A stretch of 64,000 nt of DNA from Homoserinibacter sp. GY 40078 (GCF_008017545.1 NZ_VRTZ01000001.1:764081-828080); one strand, 5' to 3'. Shown: positions 1 to 8,340, numbered from the stretch's first letter. Notes: generated by a model from the sequence alone, not told the origin. A program made the numbers and translations.

Positions 1-749
1 AGTACGGGGCACGCGTCGCCGCAGCCCATCGTCACCACGACATCCGCCGCGCGCACCATCTCGTCGGTGAGCGGCTTCGGGAACTCGTCGTCGATCGAGA
101 CGCCGACCTCGTCGAGCACGGTGACGATGCTCGACCTGACGCTATCGGCCGGTTCGGACCCCGCCGTGCGCACGCGCACCCGGTCGCCCGCGAGCTGGCG
201 CAGCAGTGCCGCCGCGAGCTGCGAGCGCCCCGCGTTCTGCACGCAGACGAAGAGCACCTCGGGGGCGCCGTTCGTGGGGCGCTCGTCGGCGCGGGCGAGT
301 GCCTCGAGCCGCTCCGCGGCGAACCGGGCCGCACGGGAAGGTCGCACCTCCCGGCCGTCTGCACCGAGCAGCGCGAAGCTGTCGGTGACGTAGTGCGCGA
401 CCGTCGCCGGCTCGATCCGCCCGGCGAACCTGAGCGAGAGGTCGACCGCGATCCGCGCCCGGGCGTCCGGATGCTCGCGCGGCGCGAGTGCGAGGAACTC
501 GTCGACCGACGCGAGCCGCTCGGGGCGGATCGAGTACCAGACGTTCCGTCCGTGCGGGTCGCGGGTGAGCAGCTCGTCATCGACGAGCGCCTTCACGTGG
601 TGCGAGATGGTCGGCTGCGTGACGCCGATCGCGGTGGCGAGGTCGCCCACGCGGGCACGGCCGTCCGGATCGGAACGGATGATCGAGACGATGCGTGCGC
701 GCGTCGGATCGGCCAATCCGCTGAGCGGTCCCGAGGCGGCGCGAACCAT
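1..749 (-). CDS. ArsR repressor fused to arsenate reductase (3' end beyond window)
   Basis: Fusion of an arsenic-sensing repressor and a thioredoxin-type arsenate reductase. Residues 1-95 are an ArsR winged helix (LADPTRARIVSII, then TQPTISHH at about 44-51). After a linker comes a low-molecular-weight phosphatase fold starting EVLFVCVQNAGRS, with the P-loop nucleophile at Cys169. The last visible residues, MGCGDACPVL (about 240-249), match the family's second cysteine site; roughly 40 more residues should lie outside the window. The ATG at 749 is chosen because the ArsR domain begins there and a -10-like TAGACT lies 7 nt upstream, so the transcript may be leaderless. It lies 35 bp downstream of the flavoprotein gene on the same strand and overlaps an 18-bp palindrome, suggesting autoregulation. 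Fusion seen directly; function inferred from family. Confidence 0.9.
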   Translation of the reverse strand, partial: MVRAASGPLSGLADPTRARIVSIIRSDPDGRARVGDLATAIGVTQPTISHHVKALVDDELLTRDPHGRNVWYSIRPERLASVDEFLALAPREHPDARARIAVDLSLRFAGRIEPATVAHYVTDSFALLGADGREVRPSRAARFAAERLEALARADERPTNGAPEVLFVCVQNAGRSQLAAALLRQLAGDRVRVRTAGSEPADSVRSSIVTVLDEVGVSIDDEFPKPLTDEMVRAADVVVTMGCGDACPV

Positions 750-764
750 AGACGCGAGTCTATG
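747..764. promoter_or_regulatory. Perfect palindrome over the start of the arsR-arsC fusion
   Basis: CATAGAC-GCGA-GTCTATG is a perfect 7-bp inverted repeat with a 4-nt centre. On the minus strand it contains both the -10-like TAGACT (762-757) and the ATG start (749-747). A repressor bound here would block the promoter and the start site together. The likely ligand is the ArsR domain of the fusion itself (inference). Confidence 0.6.
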
Positions 765-784
765 CCGGAGTCGCGAGGCTCAGC

Positions 785-2101
785 TCAGCAGCACCCGCCC
801 GCATCCGTGCGGCACACCCCGGTCGCGGGCAGGGTGAGCTCGATCCGCCGCGCCCCCGCGAGGTCTCCCGCGAGCCACGCGACGATCGAGCGCACCTGCT
901 CGTAGCCGGTGGCGAGCAGGAAGGTCGGTGCCCGGCCGTAGCTCTTCATGCCGACGATGAAGAAGTCGCGTTCGGGGTGGCGGAGCTCGTCGACGCCGTG
1001 AACGGGCACGGTCCCGCAGGAGTGCACATTGGGGTCGATCATCGGGGCGAGGCGTCGTGGCGCCTCTACGACCTCGTCGAGCTCGAGCCGGATCTCGCGC
1101 AGCATGTCGAGGTCGGGCCGGAACCCCGTGGCGTTGACGATGCGGTCGACGTCGATCGTGTGGGGTTCCCCGGCACGCAAGCCCCGCACCCGCACCCCGC
1201 CCGCGTGGGAGGCGAGGGTCTGGATCTCGAAACGCTCGACCCTCGTGACGACCCCGCGCGCGACGAGTGCGTCGAGGGAGCCGCCGAGTGCCCCGCGTGC
1301 CGGGAGCTGATCTTCGGCGTCGGCGCTGATGCGGGCGGTCGTAGCCGTGCGGATCGCCCACGTGATCCGCGTGCCGGGGTCGGTCTCGGCAAGTCGCGCG
1401 AGCGCGAGCAGTGTGTTCGCGGCGGAGTGTCCCGCTCCGACCACGAGCGTGTGGCGCCCGGCGTAGCGGTGGCGATCGCGGCCGAGCACGTCGGGGAGAG
1501 CCGGATCGACGAGGTCGCGTACCTCGTCGAGGCCGAGCGGGTCGAGGCCGGATGAGGCGAGACGGTTCGGGCTGCTCGCGGTGCCGGATGCGTCGATCAC
1601 GGCGCGCGCGTGCACCTCGTCGAGGCCGTCCGCGGTGCGGATGCGCAGCACGAACGGTGCCCAGTCGCGGTCCGCGGAGCGGGTGCGGTCCATGCCCGCG
1701 CGGCTCACCTGCAGCACCTCGACGCCGTAGCGGATGCGGCCGGCGAGCTGCGGGGTTGCGGCGAGCGGCGCGAGATACGCGTCGATGAGTTCGGAGCCGG
1801 TCGGCAGCTCATCGGCGGGAGGCGCCTGCCATCCGGTCGGTTCGAGCAGGCGCTCCGCGGCGGAGTCGACGAGCAGCGACCAGGGCGAGAAGAGGCGGGT
1901 GTGGCCCCAGGCGGCGATCGCGGATGCGACGCCCGCACCCTTCTCGTACACGATCGGCTCGATGCCGCGCTCGAGCAGGTGGGCGGCGGCGGCCAGGCCG
2001 ATCGGGCCGGCTCCGATGATCGCGACGGGCAGTGCGGCGCGCCGCTCGGTGCTCGCGGCGGTGCTCGCGAGGTCGGTGGTGGGGGGTGCGGTGAGCGTCA
2101 T
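785..2101 (-). CDS. FAD/NAD(P)-dependent oxidoreductase of the ars locus (ArsO-like)
   Basis: 438-aa flavoprotein. GAGPIGLAAAAHL at about 30-42 is the FAD-binding Rossmann motif. VVGAGHSAANTLLAL at about 220-235 is the NADPH-binding motif, and NATGFRPDLD at about 325 is the typical flavoprotein monooxygenase ATG motif. Flavoproteins of this kind occur in ars operons and are called ArsO; the substrate is not established by the sequence. The C-terminus CRTDAGGCC carries a vicinal Cys pair that could bind As(III) (inference). The gene is divergent from arsR and followed by the ArsR-ArsC fusion. The ATG is preceded by AGGAGG at 2106-2111. Confidence 0.8.
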   Translation of the reverse strand: MTLTAPPTTDLASTAASTERRAALPVAIIGAGPIGLAAAAHLLERGIEPIVYEKGAGVASAIAAWGHTRLFSPWSLLVDSAAERLLEPTGWQAPPADELPTGSELIDAYLAPLAATPQLAGRIRYGVEVLQVSRAGMDRTRSADRDWAPFVLRIRTADGLDEVHARAVIDASGTASSPNRLASSGLDPLGLDEVRDLVDPALPDVLGRDRHRYAGRHTLVVGAGHSAANTLLALARLAETDPGTRITWAIRTATTARISADAEDQLPARGALGGSLDALVARGVVTRVERFEIQTLASHAGGVRVRGLRAGEPHTIDVDRIVNATGFRPDLDMLREIRLELDEVVEAPRRLAPMIDPNVHSCGTVPVHGVDELRHPERDFFIVGMKSYGRAPTFLLATGYEQVRSIVAWLAGDLAGARRIELTLPATGVCRTDAGGCC

Positions 2102-2112
2102 GGGTCCTCCTG

Positions 2113-2130
2113 CATCGATGTCTGTCGATG
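2113..2130. promoter_or_regulatory. ars operator site 2
   Basis: CATCGA-TGTCTG-TCGATG is a perfect inverted repeat with 6-bp arms and a 6-nt centre. It has the same geometry as the site at 2146-2167, with centres 35 bp apart. It lies in the 5' leader of the flavoprotein gene, between its predicted transcription start and its AGGAGG. Confidence 0.6.
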
Positions 2131-2135
2131 GAGCG

Positions 2136-2177
2136 AGTATGCCAGTTCATTGAAGTTTGTCAATGAAGAGATATGCT
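2136..2177. promoter_or_regulatory. Divergent ars promoters
   Basis: Minus strand: -35 TTGACA (2163-2158), 16-nt spacer, -10 CATACT (2141-2136), driving the flavoprotein. Plus strand: -35 TTGAAG (2150-2155), 16-nt spacer, -10 TATGCT (2172-2177), followed 6 nt later by the GTG of arsR. Both -35 hexamers lie inside the operator at 2146-2167. Confidence 0.6.
2146..2167. promoter_or_regulatory. ars operator site 1
   Basis: TTCATTGA-AGTTTG-TCAATGAA is a perfect 8-bp inverted repeat with a 6-nt centre. It covers the -35 boxes of both divergent promoters, so one bound ArsR dimer could repress both directions. It is the presumed binding site of the ArsR encoded at 2184. Confidence 0.7.
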
Positions 2178-2183
2178 GGGCGC

Positions 2184-2534
2184 GTGACGACCATCGAACT
2201 GCTGCCTGTGATCGACGCGGCCGCGTGCTGCGCTCCACTCACCCGCGAGACGATCCCCGCGGAGCAGGCGTCCTCGCTCGCGCACAGCCTGAAGGCGCTC
2301 GCCGATCCGACGCGGCTGCGGCTCATCTCGATCGTTGCCGCATCCGAGGGGCAGGAGGCGTGCGTGTGCGACCTGACCGAGCCGGTGGGCCTCAGCCAGC
2401 CGACCGTGTCGCACCATCTGAAGATCCTCGTCGACGCGGGCTACCTCACCCGCAGCAAGCGGGGCACCTGGTCGTACTACCGTCTCGTGCCGGGTTCGCT
2501 CGACGCGGTGGCCGGGCTGCTCGTCACGGCATGA
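2184..2534 (+). CDS. arsR: ArsR-family arsenical repressor
   Basis: 116-aa winged-helix repressor. It holds the metal-site motif CVCDL in helix alpha-3 and the recognition helix SQPTVSHHL, both typical of arsenic-sensing ArsR proteins; a CC pair near the N-terminus may complete the site. GTG 2184 is preferred over the TTG at 2157 and the ATG at 2163, because those lie in the operator and upstream of the predicted transcription start; TATGCT sits exactly 6 nt before this GTG. The stop overlaps the start of the downstream channel gene (ATGA). It is expected to repress both arms of the locus until As(III) binds. Confidence 0.9.
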   Translation: MTTIELLPVIDAAACCAPLTRETIPAEQASSLAHSLKALADPTRLRLISIVAASEGQEACVCDLTEPVGLSQPTVSHHLKILVDAGYLTRSKRGTWSYYRLVPGSLDAVAGLLVTA

Positions 2535-3226
2535 ACGGGCCTGGCATCCGCCCCGTCGCGGCGGAGTTCGTCGGCAGCGCGCTGCTGTGCACGGTCGTCG
2601 TCGGATCCGGCGCGGCGGCCGAGCAGCTGAGCGCGGATGCGGGTGTAGCGCTGCTGATCAACGCCCTCGCAACCGTGATGGGGCTCGGCGTGCTCATCGT
2701 GGTGTTCGCGCCGATCAGCGGCGCGCACTTCAACCCGATCGTCACGATCGCGGATGTGGTGCTGGGGGAGCGGCCGGCCCGCGGGCTGCTCGTGTACCTG
2801 CCGGCGCAGATCGTCGGATGCGTGGCGGGCGCTGCCCTCGCGAACCTGATGTTCGAGCATCCGCCCCTCGAGTTCGCCACGGCCGACCGTGCGACCCCCG
2901 CGCACCTGCTCGCCGAGGTGGTGGCCGCGTCGGGTCTCGTGTTCGTGATCTTCGCGCTCCTGCGCCTCGACCGCGCCTCCGTGATTCCCGTGGCGGTCGC
3001 CTCCTACATCGGCGCCGCCTACTTTTTCACCAGCTCCACAAGCTTCGCGAACCCCGCCATCACGATCGGCCGCATGTTCAGCGACACCTTCGCCGGCATC
3101 GCCCCCGCATCCGTGCCTTGGTACGTGGGGGCGCAGCTCGTCGGCTGCGTGCTGGCGGTGCTGCTGGTGCGGGCGCTCGTCGTGGACCGGCGTACGGAGG
3201 CGGCGAAGCACCCCGTGAGGCCGTAG
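2531..3226 (+). CDS. MIP-family aquaglyceroporin of the ars locus (AqpS-like)
   Basis: 231-aa integral membrane protein with about six hydrophobic segments and two half-helix loops. The first signature is altered (FNPIVT, NPI instead of NPA); the second is NPAITIGR. MIP channels in ars operons let As(III) formed by ArsC flow out down its gradient, replacing an active pump; that role is inferred from family and context. It overlaps arsR by 4 bp, so the two are probably translationally coupled. No arsB/acr3 pump gene is visible here. Confidence 0.85.
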   Translation: MNGPGIRPVAAEFVGSALLCTVVVGSGAAAEQLSADAGVALLINALATVMGLGVLIVVFAPISGAHFNPIVTIADVVLGERPARGLLVYLPAQIVGCVAGAALANLMFEHPPLEFATADRATPAHLLAEVVAASGLVFVIFALLRLDRASVIPVAVASYIGAAYFFTSSTSFANPAITIGRMFSDTFAGIAPASVPWYVGAQLVGCVLAVLLVRALVVDRRTEAAKHPVRP

Positions 3227-3270
3227 CGGCGGGATAGCATCAGAGGCTTCGTCGACTTCAGGGGGTGCCC

Positions 3271-4674
3271 GTGCTCATCACGCTGAGCTACAGCGCGCCC
3301 GAGGGCGCCGACCACGACTCGACGGCGTTCGGGTTCCTCCTTTTCAAGCACCCAGCCAAGCTGCAGTCGTTCGATGTGACGGTCGGACAGGCGCATGTCT
3401 TCTACCCGGAGGCGACGCCCGAACGGACCACCGTCGCCCTGATGCTCGAACTCGATCCGGTCGAGTTGGCCCGCAGCAGACGCTTCACCGGCGACGCCTT
3501 CGCGCTCGCGCACTACGTCAACGATCGCCCGTACGCGTCGAGCAGCATGATGGCGGTCGCGCTCGGCAAGGTCTTCCGCACGGCGATGACGGGGCGCAGC
3601 GACTCGTACCCGGAGCTCGCGGCGGGCACCATCCCGCTGGTCGTCACCGTGGCAGCGGTGCCCGCTCGGGGTGGCGCGGAGCTCGTTCGCGAGCTCTTCG
3701 AGCCGCTCGGGTGGTCGGTCACGGCGGATCCGATCCCGCTGGATCCCGAACGCGCCGACTGGGGTGATTCCCGGTTCGTCGACCTGCGGCTGGAGGGCAG
3801 CATCCGCCTCGCCGATGCGCTCAATCAGCTCTACGTTCTGCTGCCCGTGCTCGACGACGCGAAGCACTACTGGGTCAGCGACGACGAGGTCGGGAAGCTC
3901 GTGCGGGCCGGGGAAGGGTGGCTCGCCGACCACCCGCAGAAGGACCTCATCACTCGCCGCTACCTGCGTCATGAGAAGCGGATCGTCGCGGACGCGGCAG
4001 CGCGCCTCGCGAACCCCGACGCGGACGGCACCGTCGAGGAGGACGAGAACCAGCCCCGCGCGGCGCCGCGACTGGTCGACCAGCGCGCCGATGCGGTGAT
4101 GCGGGCTCTCCACGACGTGCGCGCGCATCGGGTGGCCGATCTCGGGTGCGGGGAGGGTGCGCTGCTGGCCCGGCTGCTCGCCGACTCCGCGTTCACCGAG
4201 ATCGTCGGCACGGATGTCTCGTCCCGCTCGCTGACGATCGCGGAGCGGCGGCTCGACCTGCGCCGCGCGCCCGACCGTGTGCGTGAGCGGGTGCGGCTGC
4301 TGCAGTCGAGCGTGACGTACCAGGACGACCGGATCGCGGGCATGGATGCGGCCGTACTGATGGAGGTCATCGAGCACATCGACCTCGACCGGCTTCCCGC
4401 CGCGGAGCGCGCGGTCTGGGGGCTCGCCCAGCCGGAGGCGGTGGTCGTGACGACCCCGAACGCCGACTACAACGCGCTCTACCCCGCACTCCCGGCGGGG
4501 CACCTGCGCCACACGGATCACCGCTTCGAGTTCACCCGCGACGAGTTCCAGGGCTGGGCATCGCGGGTCGCCGGGGAGTACGGCTATTCGGTGGAGTTCC
4601 GGACGGTGGGTGAGGTCGACGAGCGCCTCGGCTCTCCGACCCAACTCGCCCTGTTCCTCCGGGAGGCGCGATGA
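3271..4674 (+). CDS. hen1: Bacterial Hen1, RNA 3'-terminal 2'-O-methyltransferase
   Basis: 467-aa protein with the Hen1 layout: an N-terminal Hen1_N domain (about 1-240, containing FGFLLFKHPAKLQSF) and a C-terminal methyltransferase. The SAM motif VADLGCGEGALL is at about 286-297, and MEVIEHID carries the metal-binding Glu/Glu/His expected of Hen1. It methylates the 2'-OH at the 3' end of cleaved RNA before Pnkp seals it, so the repaired site resists re-cleavage. GTG 3271 is preferred to GTG 3265 because of the GGGGGT just upstream and the family N-terminus (LITLSYS). A -10-like TAGCAT lies at 3235-3240. The stop overlaps the next start (ATGA). Confidence 0.92.
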   Translation: MLITLSYSAPEGADHDSTAFGFLLFKHPAKLQSFDVTVGQAHVFYPEATPERTTVALMLELDPVELARSRRFTGDAFALAHYVNDRPYASSSMMAVALGKVFRTAMTGRSDSYPELAAGTIPLVVTVAAVPARGGAELVRELFEPLGWSVTADPIPLDPERADWGDSRFVDLRLEGSIRLADALNQLYVLLPVLDDAKHYWVSDDEVGKLVRAGEGWLADHPQKDLITRRYLRHEKRIVADAAARLANPDADGTVEEDENQPRAAPRLVDQRADAVMRALHDVRAHRVADLGCGEGALLARLLADSAFTEIVGTDVSSRSLTIAERRLDLRRAPDRVRERVRLLQSSVTYQDDRIAGMDAAVLMEVIEHIDLDRLPAAERAVWGLAQPEAVVVTTPNADYNALYPALPAGHLRHTDHRFEFTRDEFQGWASRVAGEYGYSVEFRTVGEVDERLGSPTQLALFLREAR

Positions 4675-7205
4675 AGCTCTCCGTGCCCGAGTCGTGCGTG
4701 ATCCTGCTCATCGGGGTGAGCGGGTCGGGCAAGTCGACGTTCGCCGCGACCCACTTCGGGCCGTACGAGACCCTCTCGAGCGACGCCTTCCGCGGCATGG
4801 TCGCCGATGACGAGAACGACCAGTCGGCGACCGCCGCCGCGTTCGATGCCCTGCGCTATGTGGCGTCGAAGCGTCTGGAGCAGAACCGGCTGACCGTGAT
4901 CGATGCGACCAACGTACAGCCCGCCGCACGGAAGGCGTTCATCGACCTCGCACGCGCGCACGACATGCTTCCGGTCGCGATCGTTCTCGACGTTCCCGAG
5001 AAGCTCGCGATCGCTCGGAACAAGGGCCGAGTCGGGCGCGACTTCGGGGCGGGCGTCGTCCGGCGGCAGCACGATCAGCTGCGCCGCTCGCTGCGCGGCC
5101 TCGGGCGGGAGGGCTTCCGCCGTGTGCACATCCTCGACTCGGAGGAGGCGATCGCGGAGGCCGAGATCGTGCGCGAGCCGCTGCTCACCGACCGCCGCGG
5201 CGAGCACGGCCCCTTCGATGCGATCGGCGACGTGCACGGCTGCCGGTCGGAGCTCGAGTCGCTTCTCACGAAGCTCGGTTACGTCATCGAGACGGATGCG
5301 TCCGGCCGGCCCGTCGACGCCGTGCACCCGGAGGGACGCCGCGCGATCTTCCTGGGCGATCTGGTCGACCGCGGGCCGGATTCGCCCGGAGTGCTTCGGC
5401 TGGCGATGGGCATGGTGCGCAACGGTCACGCGCTCGCCGTCCCGGGTAACCACGAGGAGAAGCTCATCCGGGCCCTCGACGGCAAGAACCCGAAGACGAC
5501 CCACGGTCTCGCCGAGACGCTCGCCCAGCTCTCGGATGAGACCGAGGAATTCCGCGCGGAGGTGCTGCGCTTCTGCCGCGATCTGGTCTCTCACCTGGTG
5601 CTCGACGACGGCAAGCTCGTGGTGGCGCATGCGGGGCTGATCGAGAAGTACCAGGGCCGGGCGTCGGGGCGGGTGCGTGCTTTCGCGCTCTACGGCGACA
5701 CGACGGGCGAGTCCGACGAGTACGGCCTGCCTGTGCGGCTGCCGTGGGCGGACGACTACCGAGGCGACGCCGTGGTGCTCTACGGGCACACACCGTCGCC
5801 CGAGGTGACCTGGGTCAACAACACCGCGTGCGTCGACACCGGGGCCGTGTTCGGCGGGTCGCTCTCGGCCATGCGCTACCCCGAGCGCGGGGTCGTCTCC
5901 GTGCCGGCGGAGCGGGTCTGGTACGAGCCGGTTCGTCCGCTCGCGGCGCCGACCCAGCCGGGTGACGAGCGGGATCCGGGTGTGCTGCGGATCGACGACG
6001 TTCTCGGCAAGCACGTCATCGAGACGTCGACCCACGGGCGGATCAGCGTGCGCGAGGAACACGCGGCCGGCGCGCTGGAGGTCATGGCGAGGTGGGCGAT
6101 CGACCCGCGGCACCTTCTGTATCTGCCGCCGACGATGAGCCCGCCGACCACGTCCAGCCGCCCCGGGCTCCTGGAGCACCCCGATGAGGCGTTTGCCGCC
6201 TTCCGTGCGGACGGGGTGTCCGAGGTGGTGGTGCAGGAGAAGCACATGGGCTCGCGGGCCGTAGTGCTGCTCGCACGCGACCCGTCGCGCTTCGACGCCC
6301 CCGCCGGATGGAACGGCGTGGTGCACACGCGCACGGGTCGCCCGTTCTTCGAGCAGGAGCTCGCGACCCGATTCCTCGCCGAGCTGAGCGGGGCGGCGGA
6401 ACGCGCAGGTCTCTTCGATGAGCTCGAGTCGAGCTGGCTGCTGTTCGACGCCGAGCTGCTGCCGTGGTCGCTCAAGGCGGATGACCTGATCCGAGACCTC
6501 TATGCCGCGACCGGCGCGGCGGCGACCGACGCCTTGCCGCGCGCGGTGTCGGTGCTGGAGGCCGCGGTGGCATCCGGGGTGGATGCGGGCGAGCTGCTCG
6601 CGCGCACGCGGGAGAGGTCGGACAACGCGCTCGCCTATCGCGCCGCGTACCGGCAGTACGCGGCTCCCGCGACAGGGCTCGACGGTGTCCAGCTCGCGCC
6701 GTTCCAGCTGCTCGCGAGCGAAGGCCGCAACCACGCGACCGAGCCGCACGCGTGGCATCTCGACCGCATCGACCGGCTGGTGGCCGCGGACCCGGTGAGG
6801 GTGAAGCGCACGGAGCGGCGGTTCGTCGATCTCGCGGATGCGGAGGCGGTTGCGGATGCCGTCGCGTGGTGGGAGCAGCTGACGGCATCCGGTGGTGAGG
6901 GAGTCGTGGTGAAGCCCGCCGCGGGACTCGTGCGGACCGCGCGCGGGCTCGCGCTGCCCGGCATCAAGGTGCGCGGGCGCGAATACCTGCGGATCATCTA
7001 CGGCCCCGACTACACGGCCCCCGCCAACCTCGATCGCCTGCGCGACCGTTCGGTGAACCACAAGCGCTCGATGGCCCTGCGCGAATACGCCCTCGGCCTC
7101 GAGGCGCTGGATCGCATCGCGCGGGGCGAGCCGCTCTGGCGCGTGCACCAGGCCGTGTTCGCGGTGCTCGCGATGGAGTCGGAGCCGGTCGACCCGCGGT
7201 TGTGA
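4671..7205 (+). CDS. pnkp: Pnkp, polynucleotide kinase-phosphatase-ligase of RNA repair
   Basis: 844-aa three-domain RNA-repair enzyme. The N-terminal 5'-OH kinase has P-loop GVSGSGKST at 15-23. The middle metallophosphoesterase, which removes 2',3'-cyclic phosphate, shows GDVHGC (about 185), GDLVDRGPDS (about 226) and GNHEEK (about 259). The C-terminal ligase/adenylyltransferase has EKHMGSRA with the presumed AMP-accepting Lys524. Pnkp needs Hen1 for complete ligation, and the two genes overlap by 4 bp, so they form one unit. The likely role is to mend tRNAs or other RNAs cut by ribotoxins (established for the family). Confidence 0.95.
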   Translation: MKLSVPESCVILLIGVSGSGKSTFAATHFGPYETLSSDAFRGMVADDENDQSATAAAFDALRYVASKRLEQNRLTVIDATNVQPAARKAFIDLARAHDMLPVAIVLDVPEKLAIARNKGRVGRDFGAGVVRRQHDQLRRSLRGLGREGFRRVHILDSEEAIAEAEIVREPLLTDRRGEHGPFDAIGDVHGCRSELESLLTKLGYVIETDASGRPVDAVHPEGRRAIFLGDLVDRGPDSPGVLRLAMGMVRNGHALAVPGNHEEKLIRALDGKNPKTTHGLAETLAQLSDETEEFRAEVLRFCRDLVSHLVLDDGKLVVAHAGLIEKYQGRASGRVRAFALYGDTTGESDEYGLPVRLPWADDYRGDAVVLYGHTPSPEVTWVNNTACVDTGAVFGGSLSAMRYPERGVVSVPAERVWYEPVRPLAAPTQPGDERDPGVLRIDDVLGKHVIETSTHGRISVREEHAAGALEVMARWAIDPRHLLYLPPTMSPPTTSSRPGLLEHPDEAFAAFRADGVSEVVVQEKHMGSRAVVLLARDPSRFDAPAGWNGVVHTRTGRPFFEQELATRFLAELSGAAERAGLFDELESSWLLFDAELLPWSLKADDLIRDLYAATGAAATDALPRAVSVLEAAVASGVDAGELLARTRERSDNALAYRAAYRQYAAPATGLDGVQLAPFQLLASEGRNHATEPHAWHLDRIDRLVAADPVRVKRTERRFVDLADAEAVADAVAWWEQLTASGGEGVVVKPAAGLVRTARGLALPGIKVRGREYLRIIYGPDYTAPANLDRLRDRSVNHKRSMALREYALGLEALDRIARGEPLWRVHQAVFAVLAMESEPVDPRL

Positions 7206-7241
7206 GGGGTGGCTGCGCTGCCGGCCCCGTAGCCTTACGGC

Positions 7242-7517
7242 GTGATCCGCTTCATGCCCGATGGTCGTTTGAAGACCGACGCTGCCGTGCTGGATGCGGG
7301 GCCGTGGCTGACGAGCGCCGACGCGCTCGCCTCGCTCAACTCGGTGAAGCGCGTCCTTCTGCACAGCTACCCGCATACAACCGACATCACGTCGGACGCA
7401 AAGCGCGTGCACACATTGCTCGCGGGAGTCGAACTGGATCCCGAGCTCGAGGGGCATGCGGCCCGTCTCTACTCCGGCGGCGGAATCGCCGTACTTGTCA
7501 TCGAGCACTGGCATTAG
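7242..7517 (+). CDS. Small protein of unknown function
   Basis: 91 aa, not recognised; no signal peptide or membrane segment. The end AARLYSGGGIAVLVIEHWH is hydrophobic. TAGCCT (7230-7235) lies 6 nt before the GTG start, matching the leaderless pattern, so it has its own promoter 37 bp after pnkp. Coding looks likely from the promoter spacing and frame, but no function can be given. Confidence 0.55.
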   Translation: MIRFMPDGRLKTDAAVLDAGPWLTSADALASLNSVKRVLLHSYPHTTDITSDAKRVHTLLAGVELDPELEGHAARLYSGGGIAVLVIEHWH

Positions 7518-7567
7518 GGGCGCACGGAGCCCTCGACGTGTTTTCGACCGGCCCGTAGACTCGCGCA

Positions 7568-7759
7568 TTGAACCCGCCCAAGGCGCATCTACCCGGTAAG
7601 GGTGCGTCCTGCCCGAAGTCGGCGAGGGTGGCAGTCCCGTTCGAGCCGGGCCGGGCCCGGGGACCCGCAGACGCTTCGGGCGCAGTCGGTGCCCACCTTG
7701 CTTCCCCAGCTGTCGTGCCGGGGCTCTGCATGGGGTCCCCGCGCCCTACATTGAGATAA
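7568..7759 (+). CDS. Doubtful small ORF
   Basis: 63-aa Pro/Ala/Gly-rich ORF starting at TTG 7568, exactly 6 nt after a TAGACT box (7556-7561). Its stop overlaps the next ATG (TAATG). Third-position GC is lower than in neighbouring genes and no domain is visible. It may be a leaderless peptide, or simply the leader or spacer upstream of 7759. Confidence 0.2.
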   Translation: MNPPKAHLPGKGASCPKSARVAVPFEPGRARGPADASGAVGAHLASPAVVPGLCMGSPRPTLR

Positions 7760-8013
7760 TGAGTGGCGGACAAGTCTTCTTACTGTGCTGGGGCGTATTC
7801 GCGCTCGGCCTCGGCTCCTTCTTCGCCTTTCGCCCGCACATCCCTGCCGCTCGGTACGAGACGCGCGTGGATAGATTCGCGCGGATCAGACCGCTGCGCG
7901 AGCGCGTCGCCCCGCGAAAATTCACCGTCATGTTGTTTCGGATCGGCGGCGTGGTTTTTATGATCGCGGGGCTGGGCGTCTTCGTGTTGGCCCTGGTCGG
8001 AGTGATTCCCTGA
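7759..8013 (+). CDS. Small two-helix membrane protein
   Basis: 84 aa, not recognised. A transmembrane helix at about 5-23, a basic loop (RYETRVDRFARIRPLRERVAPRKF) and a second helix at about 58-82. TACATT (7747-7752) sits 6 nt before the ATG, again the leaderless arrangement. Confidence 0.65.
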   Translation: MSGGQVFLLCWGVFALGLGSFFAFRPHIPAARYETRVDRFARIRPLRERVAPRKFTVMLFRIGGVVFMIAGLGVFVLALVGVIP

Positions 8014-8109
8014 TCCTTCGGCCAGTGGCGTTCCTCGGTACCAGGAAAGAACTCACCTGAGGGGCGAGACAGTGGCGGAAGCGGCCTCGGGACGCAGTGC
8101 CATTAAGGG

Positions 8110-8182
8110 TGGCTCCGACGGGCGTCGATCCCGTGACCTCACGATTTTCAGTCGTGCGCTCTACCAACTGAGCTACAGAGCC
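8110..8182 (-). tRNA. trnF: tRNA-Phe (GAA)
   Basis: 73 nt, read on the minus strand. The acceptor stem GGCTCTG/CGGAGCC pairs, the D-arm has the usual AGCTCAGTTGG, the anticodon loop CTGAAAA gives GAA, and the T-arm contains GGATCGACGCC. Discriminator A; CCA is not encoded. Confidence 0.97.
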
Positions 8183-8242
8183 TCGGCGGGTGACCGCCGA
8201 TTGTCGGAGAGCCTCCCCTTTCGGAAAGGCTCTCGCGACGAG

Positions 8243-8316
8243 CGACCCTGACGGGACTTGAACCCGCGACCTCCGCCGTGACAGGGCGGCACGCTAACCA
8301 ACTGCGCTACAGGGCC
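8243..8316 (-). tRNA. trnD: tRNA-Asp (GTC)
   Basis: 74 nt, minus strand. Acceptor GGCCCTG/CAGGGTC (one G-U pair), anticodon stem CCGCC/GGCGG with loop CTGTCAC giving GTC, T-loop GGGTTCAAGTCCC. Discriminator G, as expected for Asp. Confidence 0.97.
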
Positions 8317-8340
8317 TTGCATATTCAGTTTTTCGGTTGG

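Noticed and set aside
32-580. 182-aa Ser/Arg-rich minus-strand frame
   Set aside because: A neighbouring frame on the same strand encodes a clear ArsR-ArsC fusion.
4584-7568. 994-aa open frame opposite pnkp
   Set aside because: Antisense shadow; the plus-strand protein has all Pnkp motifs.
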